Positions 43,081 to 53,462 of a stretch of 64,000 nt of DNA are shown here, one piece after another (the first letter of the stretch is position 1; each line of letters opens with the position of its first letter). Source of the stretch: Saccharibacillus qingshengii. Its GTDB lineage: Bacteria; Bacillota; Bacilli; Paenibacillales; Paenibacillaceae. The notes under the pieces are model-generated. The model was not told the DNA's origin. It was given only the letters and a program-made list of their open reading frames with translations, and did no database searches. A program made the position numbers and the translations under genes. The stretch covers positions 62,001 to 126,000 of the forward strand of contig NZ_JAAZWC010000013.1 of the NCBI RefSeq assembly GCF_013185195.1, in the 5' to 3' direction.

Positions 43081-43959
43081 TCAATCTTGGGCGAGGCGGG
43101 GAAGCTGGTTCTCCAGATCCTGTCCCATTTCGGCGGAACGTTCCGCGCAGCGTTGGGCGGCCCGGATCACGGCGCCAAAAAAGTCGCTTTCGTCGAGCTT
43201 GGCGATCGCCGCTTGGGTCGCCCCGTTCGGCGAAGTCACTTTGCGGCGCAGTTCGGCCGGTTCTTCGCCGGTCTGGCGAACCATCTGGGAAGCGCCGAGT
43301 ACGGTCTGCACGGTCATCTCGCGGGCTTGTTCGCGGGTAAGACCGCCGAGTACGGCCGCTTCGATCAGCGCTTCCATCATGTAGTAGACATAGGCCGGAC
43401 CGCTGCCGGAAATACCGGTCAGCGCATCGATTTTGTCTTCTTCGGTCTCGATGACCGTACCGACGGCTTCGAACAGCAGGCGCGCCGTGCGGCGCTGATC
43501 TTCGGACAATCCGTCCGAGAAGCTGACGCCGGTCACGCCCAGGCCGATCGAACTCGACGTATTGGGCATCGTGCGGACGACAGGCTGCTCCGGCCGATTC
43601 AGCAGACTGCGAAGCGTCGCGATCGACAGACCCGCGATCATGGACACCACCAGCGTATGCGGGCCGATCAGCGTGCCGAGCTGCTGCAGCGCTTCGGCGG
43701 CGTCTTTGGGCTTCATGGCCAGAATGACGACGGGGAAGGTGCGCAGAACACGTTCTTTTTCCGCGGGATCGTTGGTTCCGGGCGTGCCGTAACGCTGTTC
43801 AAGCTGTTGAAGTTTGGCCGTATCGCTCCGGTTCAGAAACATGATCTGCGAAGGGGCGATAACCGCTCGGGCAATCAGGCCGCGGGCGACGGCTTCGGCC
43901 ATCGACCCGGCTCCGAAAAAACAAACGCGGTCTTCGATCAGCATACGGGTTTGGGTCAT
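43081..43959 (-). CDS. proC: Pyrroline-5-carboxylate reductase
   Basis: ProC, 292 residues, makes the last step of proline synthesis with NAD(P)H. VCFFGAGSMAEAVARGL is the Rossmann loop, ILAMKPKDAAE and VVRTMPNTSSSIGLGVT bind cofactor and substrate, and the dimer core has ALTGISGSGPAYVYYMMEALIEAAVLGGLTREQA split over two helices. GAAAGGATG precedes the ATG. It lies 59 bases after proA on the same strand, so proB-proA-proC is probably one transcript controlled by the T-box upstream of proB. Confidence 0.96.
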   Translation of the reverse strand: MTQTRMLIEDRVCFFGAGSMAEAVARGLIARAVIAPSQIMFLNRSDTAKLQQLEQRYGTPGTNDPAEKERVLRTFPVVILAMKPKDAAEALQQLGTLIGPHTLVVSMIAGLSIATLRSLLNRPEQPVVRTMPNTSSSIGLGVTGVSFSDGLSEDQRRTARLLFEAVGTVIETEEDKIDALTGISGSGPAYVYYMMEALIEAAVLGGLTREQAREMTVQTVLGASQMVRQTGEEPAELRRKVTSPNGATQAAIAKLDESDFFGAVIRAAQRCAERSAEMGQDLENQLPRLAQD

Positions 43960-44018
43960 CAGGGATTCATCCTTTCGTGATAAAGCGGAAGTAGGGAAAA
44001 GGGAACGTGTACAGCCGA

Positions 44019-45332
44019 TCAGGTGCGGATCTGCCCGGTTCCGTAGACACGGTATTTGGTCGAAGTCAGCGCCGGAAGCCCCATCGGTCCGCGGGCATGC
44101 AGCTTTTGCGTACTGATACCGATCTCCGCGCCGAAGCCGAATTCGAACCCGTCGGTAAAGCGTGTGGAGGCATTATGATACACAGCGGCGGCATCCACTT
44201 CATTCAGGAAGCGGACAGCAAGGACTTCGTTTTCGGTCACGATACATTCGGAATGTTTCGTGCCGAAGCGCGCGATATGGGCAGCGGCTTCTTCAAGCCC
44301 GTCCACGATCTTGATATTCAGAATATAGTCGTTGTACTCCGTGCCGTAGTCTTCATCCGAAGCAAGTTTGGCTTCCGGGATAAGGGCCAGCGTCCGTCGG
44401 TCGCCCCGAAGTTCGACGTTAAGTTCGAGCAGACGATCCGCCAAGGCGCGCAGTTCCCGCTTCGCAAAGTCTTCGTGTACGATAAGCGTCTCCATCGAAT
44501 TGCAGACGGAAGGGCGCTGCACTTTGGCATTGATCGCAATCTCGGCGGCCATAACCGCATTCGCCGAAGCATCGATATACGTATGGCAGACGCCGGCGCC
44601 GGTCTCGATGACCGGGACTGTCGCGTTGCGGACAACGTTGTCGATCAGCGAACGGCCGCCTCGCGGAATAATGACATCAAGCAGTCCGTTCAGCTTGAGC
44701 ATCTCGTCGACCGAAGAACGGGAAGCGTCTTCGATCACCTGCAGGGCGTCCGGCGGAAGCGCCGTTTCGGCCAACGCCGCACGCAGCACTTCGGCAATAC
44801 GCCGATTGGTGGACAGCGCGGCCGAGCCGCCTCTGAGCACAACGGCGTTGCCGGTCTTGAGGCAGAGCGCGGCCGCGTCGACCGTTACGTTCGGTCTGGC
44901 TTCGTAGACGATGCCGATCACGCCGAGCGGCACGCTCACTTTTTCGATCCGCAGTCCGTTCGGCCGTTCGATCCGCTCCAGCACGGCACCGGTCGGATCG
45001 GGCAGATCGGCGACCAATTTGAGCGCGTCGGCAATCGAAGCGATCCGGGTTTCGTTCAGCATCAGCCGGTCAAGCAGCGACTCGCTCGTTCCGCCTGCGC
45101 GGCCGCGTTCCAGGTCTTCCCGGTTGGCTTCGATCAGCGAAGCGGCCTGCGCATTCAGCGCATCGGCCATCGCCAGCAGAGCCGCGTTCTTCTCTTCGGT
45201 AGACAGCGAAGCCATCCGGCTTGCAGCTGCCGCAGCTAAGGCGGCTTTGGTGCGTACCTCGCTTTGTACGCCGTCGGCGCCCGGTGAACCTCCTGTCCGG
45301 TCTTGGGGTTCGTTTAGGTTTGTGTTCGTCAT
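44019..45332 (-). CDS. proA: Glutamate-5-semialdehyde dehydrogenase (gamma-glutamyl phosphate reductase)
   Basis: ProA, 437 residues, reduces gamma-glutamyl phosphate with NADPH in proline synthesis. PLGVIGIVYEARPNVTVDAAALCLKTGNAVVLRGG (split into shorter motifs by the family) is the cofactor region; the catalytic Cys is in QRPSVCNSMET; EFGFGAEIGISTQKLHARGPMGL is the C-terminal signature. ATG 45332 follows GGGAGGAAAC. About 25 residues ahead of the core are polar and low in complexity. It follows proB by 59 bases. Confidence 0.96.
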   Translation of the reverse strand: MTNTNLNEPQDRTGGSPGADGVQSEVRTKAALAAAAASRMASLSTEEKNAALLAMADALNAQAASLIEANREDLERGRAGGTSESLLDRLMLNETRIASIADALKLVADLPDPTGAVLERIERPNGLRIEKVSVPLGVIGIVYEARPNVTVDAAALCLKTGNAVVLRGGSAALSTNRRIAEVLRAALAETALPPDALQVIEDASRSSVDEMLKLNGLLDVIIPRGGRSLIDNVVRNATVPVIETGAGVCHTYIDASANAVMAAEIAINAKVQRPSVCNSMETLIVHEDFAKRELRALADRLLELNVELRGDRRTLALIPEAKLASDEDYGTEYNDYILNIKIVDGLEEAAAHIARFGTKHSECIVTENEVLAVRFLNEVDAAAVYHNASTRFTDGFEFGFGAEIGISTQKLHARGPMGLPALTSTKYRVYGTGQIRT

Positions 45333-45391
45333 CTTCGTTTCCTCCCGGTATTCGTTTTGGGGCCTTGGCAGACCCAGTGACGCTTTGGCAC

Positions 45392-46495
45392 TCAGCCGAG
45401 CGAGATCCATTCGTCCCGGTGAATCGCTTCAAGCCGGTGCAGCCCGTTCAGCCGTTCGAGGACTTGGGGTCCAGGCAGGCCGCAGACGCGCTGCAGATCT
45501 TCCATATCGTAATTGACGACGCCTCGGCCCACGATATCGCCGGCCGGTCCGCGAACTTCGACAACATCGCCCGTATGGAATTGTCCTTCCACTGCGGTGA
45601 TCCCGACCGGCAGGAGGCTGCGGCCTTCTTCGGCGAGTGCGCGTTTGGCGCCGGCATCGACGATCAGCGCGCCCAGCGGCCGGGACAGATATCCGAGCCA
45701 CTGCTTTTTGACGGACATGGCGGACAGCAGCGTCGTGAAATGGGTGCCGCGGCCTCCACCGTTCGCGGCTGCCGCCAGATCGCCGGATTCGTCGGCACGT
45801 CCGACAAACACCGGCACGCCGCCGCGGGTCGCGATCCGGGCGGCGTCGAGTTTGGATCTCATGCCTCCGGTACCGACGCTGCTGCCGCTGCCGCCGGCCA
45901 TCCGGTAAATTTCTTCGCTGATTTCGCCGATCGTCTCGTATTTGACAGCGCCCGGGTCATGCCGCGGATCGGCGCTGTACAGCCCGTCCGTATCGGTAAG
46001 GATGACGAGACGCTCCGCTTTGACCAGATTGGCGACCAGTGCCGACAGCGTATCATTGTCGCCAAACTTCAATTCGTCGACCGAGACCGTATCGTTTTCG
46101 TTGAAGATCGGCAGAATGCCCCGTTCAAGCAGTTCTTCTATCGTCATAACGGCGCTGCCGATCCGTTTGCGGCTGTGAAAGTCTGTGCGCGTCAGCAGAA
46201 TCTGGGCAGCTACATGACCGTGCTCGGCCAGCGCTTCCTGATACGCGCGCATCAGCAGCGCTTGTCCCACGGCGGCCGAAGCCTGCTTTTCGTGCAGTTT
46301 CTTCGGCCGCTCCGGATAACCGATCGCCCGGAATCCGGCTGCGACCGCACCGGACGTAACGAGCAGCGGCTGGAAGCCGCGCCGGTACAATCCGGCCAGC
46401 TCGCCTGCGAAGTAGGCGACCGCTGCGCCGTTCAATCCGCCCTGACTTCCCGTGAGCGAACTGCTGCCTATTTTGACTACGATGCGTTTTTGCAT
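45392..46495 (-). CDS. proB: Glutamate 5-kinase with PUA domain
   Basis: ProB, 367 residues, phosphorylates glutamate, the committed step of proline synthesis. RIVVKIGSSSLTG opens the amino-acid-kinase fold. VTSGAVAAG, FNENDTVSVDELKFGDNDTLSA and ILTDTDGLYSADPR bind substrates. GTGGMRSKLDAA is also conserved. Residues ~280-360 form a PUA domain (GALIVDAGAKRAL). The GTPGTR-type regulation cannot be judged. AGAAGGAG precedes the ATG, right after the T-box terminator. Confidence 0.97.
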   Translation of the reverse strand: MQKRIVVKIGSSSLTGSQGGLNGAAVAYFAGELAGLYRRGFQPLLVTSGAVAAGFRAIGYPERPKKLHEKQASAAVGQALLMRAYQEALAEHGHVAAQILLTRTDFHSRKRIGSAVMTIEELLERGILPIFNENDTVSVDELKFGDNDTLSALVANLVKAERLVILTDTDGLYSADPRHDPGAVKYETIGEISEEIYRMAGGSGSSVGTGGMRSKLDAARIATRGGVPVFVGRADESGDLAAAANGGGRGTHFTTLLSAMSVKKQWLGYLSRPLGALIVDAGAKRALAEEGRSLLPVGITAVEGQFHTGDVVEVRGPAGDIVGRGVVNYDMEDLQRVCGLPGPQVLERLNGLHRLEAIHRDEWISLG

Positions 46496-46526
46496 GAATT
46501 CTCCTTCTTTCTGCGGGCAGGAACAA

Positions 46527-46911
46527 TAAAAAGGCTTCCGTCCAGGCGCAGCTCATGCTGCGCAAAGGACGAAAGCCGGATCTGTGCTTCCGCGGTACCA
46601 CCTTGATTGACGGCCGGAGCCGTCCCACTTGAACCCCGATAACGGAAGGGAACCGTCCGGGCTTGTGGCCCGGATCGCTCGGAGGTAGGATTCGGAAAAG
46701 TCCGACCGTGAATTCTCGCAGCCAGGGCCGAAGATCGAAACCGACAGGTTGGAATTCCGGAACCGGATCCGCCCGATCGCATACTCACATGCGAACAGGT
46801 TCTCCGGAACGAAAATCCAGGCGGCAGATTCAATATCGTTCCATGGAATTCACTCTCTGTAAGGCGGGTGTTTTCGTACTGGCCCCGTCATTGCGGTGTG
46901 ACATTTGGTTT
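46527..46911 (-). promoter_or_regulatory. T-box leader of proBA(C), proline type
   Basis: Read on the - strand, the hallmark T-box sequence GGTGGTACCGCGG lies at 46602-46590. It is followed by a terminator whose GGCTTTCGTCC arm pairs with GGACGGAAGCC and ends in TTTTTATTGTT (about 46579-46524). Upstream are stem I elements: AGAGAG near the 5' end, and a GGAACGA/TCGTTCC stem followed by GAACCTG. CCT, a proline codon at 46799-46797, is the candidate specifier. Uncharged tRNA-Pro would stabilise the antiterminator and switch on proline synthesis, as known for B. subtilis proBA. Confidence 0.88.
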
Positions 46912-46916
46912 TTCCT

Positions 46917-46945
46917 AGAATAGCACGGAGAACCGCGTTTGTAAA
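46917..46945 (-). promoter_or_regulatory. Promoter of the proBA T-box leader
   Basis: On the - strand: TTTACA (46945-46940), 17 bases, TATTCT (46922-46917). The predicted start near 46910 places the T-box leader directly downstream, at ~415 bases before the proB ATG. Confidence 0.65.
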
Positions 46946-46988
46946 AGGCGGAATTCGCGAACGTTCAGGCCGTACCGGGCCGCCCGGT

Positions 46989-47906
46989 TCAGGAACGTTC
47001 CAGGCGCTGCATGGTTGCGCGCAGCGTTTCGATAAAGGCTTCCGCCGCTTTGGACAGCGAACGGCCTTTGCGGTAGGCGATGACTAGGGTGCGGTAAGGC
47101 ACCGGACCGGCCAAAGGCAGGTAGACCGGCAGCAGCTCGCTGCGTTTGGAGCGGGAGACGAACCGGGGCACAAGCGTTACGCCCATCCCGGCAGCTACGA
47201 GCGACTGCAGCGTCTCCATATTGCTGCTCTCGAACACCACCTGAGGTTCGTAGCCCGCCTGACGGCACAGATCGAGCACCATTTTGCGAAACCCCTGTCC
47301 CTGTTTCAAAATAATGAACGGCTCATGCTCAAGCTCGCGCATATCGATGCCCGAAGCGGGAGACGTACCCGAGAGTTGGGCCAACCGGTGATTCGGAGGA
47401 ACCGCCAGATCGATCGGCTCGTCGGCGATCCATTCGTAGTCCAGCGTCGGTTCATTTAAAGGGAGGGACAGCAGGCTGATATCGGTTTTGCCGCCCGCGG
47501 TCAGCCGTTCGAGATTTTGCGAAGTGTCTTCGAGCAGCGTGACGTCGATGCCGGGGTAGCCATCCCGAAACGCCGGCAGCACGTGCGGAAGCAGGTGGGA
47601 GCCGGTCGTCGGCATGCTGCCGACGGTAATTCGCCCTTTGCGCAGCTGCGAAATGTCTTCCATCTCGACTCGCAGCAGATCCATCTCGTCGACGATGCGC
47701 TGCGCGCGCTTCATAAACTCGCGTCCCGCATGCGTCAGCTGAACGGTGCTCGTGTTGCGCTGAAACAGCAGCACGCCGAGTTCTTTTTCCAATTTGGAGA
47801 GCTGCTGGCTCAGCGAAGGCTGGGCGATATGCAGTTTCTCCGCCGCGCGCGAAAAATTCCGCTCGGCGGCGATCATGAGCGCGTATTGAAGCTGTCTCAA
47901 TTCCAT
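46989..47906 (-). CDS. LysR-family transcriptional regulator
   Basis: A 305-residue LysR-type regulator. The N-terminal winged helix is ELRQLQYALMIAAERNFSRAAEKLHIAQPSLSQQLSKLE. The C-terminal ~220 residues are a two-lobed inducer-binding domain (RKGRITVGSMPTTGSHLLPHVLPAF, ENMETL-like SSNMETLQSLVAAGMGVTLVPR). Divergent transcription from leuCD, with a palindromic LysR box between, suggests that it controls leuC. The effector is unknown. Sequence similarity alone would also fit a CysL/CynR-like regulator. Confidence 0.92.
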   Translation of the reverse strand: MELRQLQYALMIAAERNFSRAAEKLHIAQPSLSQQLSKLEKELGVLLFQRNTSTVQLTHAGREFMKRAQRIVDEMDLLRVEMEDISQLRKGRITVGSMPTTGSHLLPHVLPAFRDGYPGIDVTLLEDTSQNLERLTAGGKTDISLLSLPLNEPTLDYEWIADEPIDLAVPPNHRLAQLSGTSPASGIDMRELEHEPFIILKQGQGFRKMVLDLCRQAGYEPQVVFESSNMETLQSLVAAGMGVTLVPRFVSRSKRSELLPVYLPLAGPVPYRTLVIAYRKGRSLSKAAEAFIETLRATMQRLERS

Positions 47907-48004
47907 GTCGGGATTCTCCTTCGGGGCGAGGGTTCGAGCCGTCTCTTTTTTGTCCGCTTGGGACTTGTCCGTTTCATTTTACCGCTGCCCGGCAGGATTC
48001 GTCT

Positions 48005-48019
48005 ATAGGTAAAACCTAT
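48005..48019. promoter_or_regulatory. LysR-type box between the regulator gene and leuC
   Basis: ATAGGT-AAA-ACCTAT is a perfect palindrome that contains the T-N11-A pattern of LysR-type recognition sites. Its centre is about 66 bases before the predicted leuC transcription start, where such activators normally bind. It also lies upstream of the regulator's own gene, so autoregulation is likely. Confidence 0.6.
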
Positions 48020-48040
48020 TAGGATTATAGTTATTATATC

Positions 48041-48070
48041 TTGGAACAATGAGACAACTCCATGTTATAT
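48041..48070 (+). promoter_or_regulatory. Candidate leuCD promoter
   Basis: TTGGAA (48041-48046), 18 bases, TTATAT (48065-48070). Transcription would start near 48078. The promoter is not perfect, which suits a gene that needs an activator. Confidence 0.5.
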
Positions 48071-48144
48071 TTAACCCACTAACAAAACCTGGCCTTGATA
48101 CTCGTGAAACGGGCCGGTTTGAATCCAGCAGCGGGGTGAACGAG

Positions 48145-49566
<1,422 letters not shown>

Positions 49567-49593
49567 CCAATCTCCGGAAAGAAGGGACTTATT

Positions 49594-50196
49594 ATGGAAG
49601 AATTCAAACAATTAAACGGACTCGTCGCCCCGGTCGATCGGGTCAATGTCGACACGGATGCCATCATTCCCAAGCAGTTTCTCAAACGCATCGAACGGAC
49701 GGGTTTCGGCCAGTTTCTGTTTTTCGAATGGCGTTTTGACCAAGAAGGAAATGAGAATCCTGCGTTCGAGATGAACAAGCCGCGTTATGAAGGGGCCGAA
49801 GTGCTGATCTCCCGTGCCAACTTCGGCTGCGGATCGTCGCGCGAACACGCGCCGTGGGCTATTCTGGACTACGGATTCCGTGTGGTGATCGCGCCGTCGT
49901 TCGCCGACATTTTCTACAACAACTGTTTCAAGAACGGCATTCTGCCGATCCAGCTGTCCGAAGAACAGGTTCAGGATCTGTTCTCCCGTACGGCCGAGCA
50001 TGAAGCCTACCGTCTGAACGTCAATCTGGAAGAGAAAACGTTGACCGACGCTTACGGTCTGCGGATCGACTTCGACCTGGACGAACACCGCCGCCAATTC
50101 CTGCTTCAAGGATTGGACGATATCGGACTGACGCTGCAGCATGAATCCGATATCTCCGCATACGAAGCCAAACGCGCCGAACGGGCATACGTCTGA
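49594..50196 (+). CDS. leuD: 3-isopropylmalate dehydratase small subunit
   Basis: LeuD, 200 residues, forms the swivel domain that completes the LeuCD active site. LVAPVDRVNVDTDAIIPKQFLKRIERTGFG, ANFGCGSSREHAPWAI and FADIFYNNCFKNGILPI are conserved. GGAAAGAAGGGAC precedes the ATG. A strong terminator lies 40 bases after the stop, so leuCD is a two-gene operon. Confidence 0.97.
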   Translation: MEEFKQLNGLVAPVDRVNVDTDAIIPKQFLKRIERTGFGQFLFFEWRFDQEGNENPAFEMNKPRYEGAEVLISRANFGCGSSREHAPWAILDYGFRVVIAPSFADIFYNNCFKNGILPIQLSEEQVQDLFSRTAEHEAYRLNVNLEEKTLTDAYGLRIDFDLDEHRRQFLLQGLDDIGLTLQHESDISAYEAKRAERAYV

Positions 50197-50235
50197 CAGG
50201 AAACCGGCTGACCGCCGAAGCGTTCGTTTTTCGAG

Positions 50236-50273
50236 AAGCGCCGCCTGCTTATCCAGCAGTGCGGCGCTTTTTT
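50236..50273 (+). terminator. Intrinsic terminator after leuD
   Basis: AAGCGCCGC..GCT pairs with AGC..GCGGCGCTT and runs into six T. Confidence 0.92.
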
Positions 50274-50428
50274 GCGTGCGATTTAACCGGGGATCAAGAA
50301 GGCCAAGAAGGAAACGGCGGCGAAATCTGTAACGGATTCGAGAAAAATCATTGATTTTTTTGAAAAAAACGTTGGAAAGAGAGCCAAATCTGCCGATAGA
50401 AAAATGAGGGGAAGGAAAGGTGAGCCGT

Positions 50429-51880
50429 ATGTCAACCATAAAGGGCTTTCGCCGGGGATGGATCCGGCTGGCGGCGCTGCTTGCGTTTGCTGCCGTATTC
50501 CTGATTCCGCACTCCGGTTTCGCTGCCGCGCCTGCGACCAAAATCGTCTTGAATGCCCGGGAGTTGACGGAGGCCAAGGATGTGATGACCGTCGGGAATA
50601 TCACGATGGTGCCGATCCGGGTCGTATCCGAAGAGCTCTGGTACAAAGTCGGCTGGAACAAGCAGCGGCAGCGGATCACGATCGGAGAAGGATCGGACCG
50701 ACTGGTGCTGACCCTCGGAGAGACATCGGCCGAAGCCGGCCCCGTAAGCGTTTCGCTGCAGCAGCCTCCGTTCGTCAAATCGAACACCACCTATGTTCCG
50801 CTGCGCTTTGTCGGAACGCAGATGGGACTTGAGGTGAAGTGGGATGCACCGAACCGGACCGTTTATCTGACGAACGAAGAGCCGGCCGAGCAGCCGGTTC
50901 CGGAAGAAGTTCCGGGCGCGCAGCCTCCGTCCGCTTCGGTGCAGCAGATCAGTTTCGCGGACGGACGGCTGTCCGTGCTGCTGGACGGCGAATACTCGCC
51001 CGTAAGCTCGGTATTGACCGGGCCCGACCGGATTGTGGTGGATCTGCCCGATACGACGCTTGGAAGCGGATTCGTCCAGGGGCTTCCGGGAGCGGGCAAT
51101 CAAGGTTCGATCGAGACGCAGGGGCAGGCCGGGATCACAGGCGTTCGTTTCTCGCTGTTCAGCCGCTCGCCGTCTTTGGTCCGGATCGTGATCGACCTGG
51201 AGCGGCCTTCCGATTACAAGATCTATAGTCAGGGTCAGGTTCTGTTCGTGGAACCGGCCCAAACCGGCGATACCCCGCCAGGCAAGCCGGATTCCGCAAG
51301 CCTGGTCCCCGAAGTCGGAGATGCCGGCCGCCGGGTAATCGTCGTGGACGCGGGACACGGGGGCAAGCAGACCGGTGCGGTGGGCGTAGGAGGCGTGCTG
51401 GAAAAAGACCTCAATCTGGCGATGGCACTCAAAGTCGAAGCCCAGCTGAAACGGTTGGCCGGAGTCGATATCGTGATGACCCGCAGCGACGATACGACCT
51501 TGTCGCTGCAAGGACGCGTCGATATCGCCGAAAGCGTACATGCGGATGCGTTCGTGTCTATTCACGGCAACAGCATGCCGATCGGTTCGCCGCCTACAAG
51601 CGGTACGGAAACGCTGTATTCACGCCCCGACAGCCAGGTTTTTGCCGAAACGATGCAAAGACATGTACTCGAAGCGACCGGTCTCCGCAGCCGGGGGGCG
51701 AGAACGCAAAGTCTTCATGTCACCCGGGAGACGACCATGCCGGCAGTCCTGGTCGAAACGGGATTTATGAGTCCCGGAGGGGATATCGAGCAGATGATCG
51801 ACGAAAATTGGCAGGACAAAGTAGCCGCATCGATCGCTGCGGGTATCGCGGAGTATCTCGGATTAAACGTGAATGGGTGA
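50429..51880 (+). CDS. N-acetylmuramoyl-L-alanine amidase, exported (first of tandem pair)
   Basis: A 483-residue secreted wall hydrolase. A signal peptide (RLAALLAFAAVFLIPHSGFAAAPA, cut near residue 35) leads to a copper-amine-oxidase-like N-domain (~37-140; TMVPIRVVSEEL, TTYVPLRFVGTQMGLEVKW), an AMIN domain (~170-275) and Amidase_3 (~300-480). The zinc site is VVDAGHGG, Glu in LEKDLNL and SIHGNS, with the catalytic Glu in LVETGFMS. It cuts the amide between MurNAc and the stem peptide. ATG 50429 is preferred over GTG 50420 by SD spacing. Confidence 0.93.
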   Translation: MSTIKGFRRGWIRLAALLAFAAVFLIPHSGFAAAPATKIVLNARELTEAKDVMTVGNITMVPIRVVSEELWYKVGWNKQRQRITIGEGSDRLVLTLGETSAEAGPVSVSLQQPPFVKSNTTYVPLRFVGTQMGLEVKWDAPNRTVYLTNEEPAEQPVPEEVPGAQPPSASVQQISFADGRLSVLLDGEYSPVSSVLTGPDRIVVDLPDTTLGSGFVQGLPGAGNQGSIETQGQAGITGVRFSLFSRSPSLVRIVIDLERPSDYKIYSQGQVLFVEPAQTGDTPPGKPDSASLVPEVGDAGRRVIVVDAGHGGKQTGAVGVGGVLEKDLNLAMALKVEAQLKRLAGVDIVMTRSDDTTLSLQGRVDIAESVHADAFVSIHGNSMPIGSPPTSGTETLYSRPDSQVFAETMQRHVLEATGLRSRGARTQSLHVTRETTMPAVLVETGFMSPGGDIEQMIDENWQDKVAASIAAGIAEYLGLNVNG

Positions 51881-51900
51881 CAAAACTGAAATAAATGCCG

Positions 51901-51928
51901 CAACTTTTCAAAAAAGGCCGCGTCTAAG
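51901..51928 (+). promoter_or_regulatory. Candidate ECF-type promoter of the second amidase
   Basis: CAAC (51901-51904), 16 bases, CGTCTAA (51921-51927). It matches the motif before the sigma operon at 8017. It lies ~120 bases before ATG 52045. The first amidase has no such motif and no terminator separates the two genes. Confidence 0.5.
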
Positions 51929-52044
51929 CTAACGTGAGCAGCTGTTGGGATGTCAATGGTTCGGAATCGTCCGAAAAGCGTTTGGGAGCAAGCGCAGGTA
52001 GGACCGAAGTCCGACGAAAAAAGCGAAGAATTTAGAGGTGGATA

Positions 52045-53454
52045 ATGAAAAAGTATGTTTTGATGACAGTGATGGCGGTCCTGATGCTGATGTTCTTGCT
52101 CCCGCATACGGGACAAGCGGCCTCGTCCGGAACCAAGATTATCTTGGACAACCGCGAGTTGGCCAACGCAGACGCGTTAACGGTCAGCCAAAGCACGATG
52201 GTGCCGATCCGGGTCGTATCCGAAGAACTGGGTTACAAAGTTCGGTGGAATCAATCGGCCCAGCAGGTGAGCATCGTCAGCGGTGCAGATACCGTTGTAC
52301 TCACCATTAACCAGAAAACGGCCACGGCAAACGGGGCCCTCGTTTCTCTGACCCAGCCGGCCGTGGCACAGAACGAAACGACTTACGTACCGCTGCGCTT
52401 CGTCAGTTCGCAGCTTGGACTTCAAGTCAAATGGGAAAATGCCGCCAAAACCGTACACCTGTTTACACAGGGGAATCCGGCAGGCGGACAGATCGGAGCG
52501 ACCACTCCCGGAACGACTCCAGGAGACTCGATGACGCCGGTAACTACGCCCGTAACGCCTTCGGCGGAAGTGAAAGCCATCAGCTTCAGCGACAACCGGC
52601 TGTTGATTTCGACCGACAAAGCGGTTACCGCGAAAGACTCCGTGCTGACGGGACCCAACCGGATCCTGATCGAACTTCCGAACACGAGATTCGGCTCGGC
52701 AATCGGCGGGAATCTCGCGGTGGGCGAGACCGGCACCCTTTCTTCCGTCAATGCGGAGAACGTGTCGCAAATCCGGTATTTCGTTCCGAAATCTTCGCCT
52801 AACAGCGTGCAGGTCGTGATCGATCTGAAGAGTGCCAATACCTACAAATTGTCGACCGAGGGAACTTCCTTGTTCGTGGCTCTCGATAAAGCGGCCGCGC
52901 CGACGACGAATGTGGGCGGAAACGGCAAAAAAGTGATCGTGATCGATGCCGGACATGGCGACCATGATCCGGGCGCGGTCGGCAACAGCCTGCGCGAGAA
53001 AGACGCCAATCTGGGCATCGCGCTCAAAGTCGAAGCCATTTTGAAAAAGAACCCGAAAGTCGATCTGGTGATGACGCGGAGCGACGACACGTTCCTCGAA
53101 TTGAAAGAACGCGTTCGGGTGGCCCAAAATGTCAACGCCGACGTCTTTATCTCGATCCACAACAACAGCGGTTCGTCCGCAGCAAGCGGTACCGAAACGT
53201 ACTACCAGCGTGCCAACAGCAAGACGCTGGCAACGACCCTGCACAAGTACATTCTCGAAGCGACCGGCTTCAAGGATCGCAAAGTGCAGTACGGCAATTT
53301 CCATGTCATTCGCGAGACGACAATGCCTGCGGCTCTGCTCGAAATCGGCTTCGTCAGCAACGCGGCGGAAGCGGCCCAGCTCAAAACGGATGCCTTCCAA
53401 CAGCGTGTAGCCGAGGCGATTGCCAAAGGACTGCTCGAATATTTGGGACTATAG
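52045..53454 (+). CDS. N-acetylmuramoyl-L-alanine amidase, exported (second of tandem pair)
   Basis: A 469-residue paralogue of the preceding gene with the same order: signal peptide (MAVLMLMFLLPHTGQAASSG), copper-amine-oxidase-like N-domain (STMVPIRVVSEELGYKVRW, TTYVPLRFVSSQLGLQVKW), Thr/Pro/Gly-rich linker, AMIN domain (~185-275) and Amidase_3. Zinc and catalytic residues are intact (VIDAGHGDHDPGA, LREKDANLG, ISIHNNS, LLEIGFVSN). It probably arose by tandem duplication. TTTAGAGGTGG supplies the ribosome site. A hairpin with a weak T tail follows. Confidence 0.94.
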   Translation: MKKYVLMTVMAVLMLMFLLPHTGQAASSGTKIILDNRELANADALTVSQSTMVPIRVVSEELGYKVRWNQSAQQVSIVSGADTVVLTINQKTATANGALVSLTQPAVAQNETTYVPLRFVSSQLGLQVKWENAAKTVHLFTQGNPAGGQIGATTPGTTPGDSMTPVTTPVTPSAEVKAISFSDNRLLISTDKAVTAKDSVLTGPNRILIELPNTRFGSAIGGNLAVGETGTLSSVNAENVSQIRYFVPKSSPNSVQVVIDLKSANTYKLSTEGTSLFVALDKAAAPTTNVGGNGKKVIVIDAGHGDHDPGAVGNSLREKDANLGIALKVEAILKKNPKVDLVMTRSDDTFLELKERVRVAQNVNADVFISIHNNSGSSAASGTETYYQRANSKTLATTLHKYILEATGFKDRKVQYGNFHVIRETTMPAALLEIGFVSNAAEAAQLKTDAFQQRVAEAIAKGLLEYLGL

Positions 53455-53462
53455 AATGAAAA

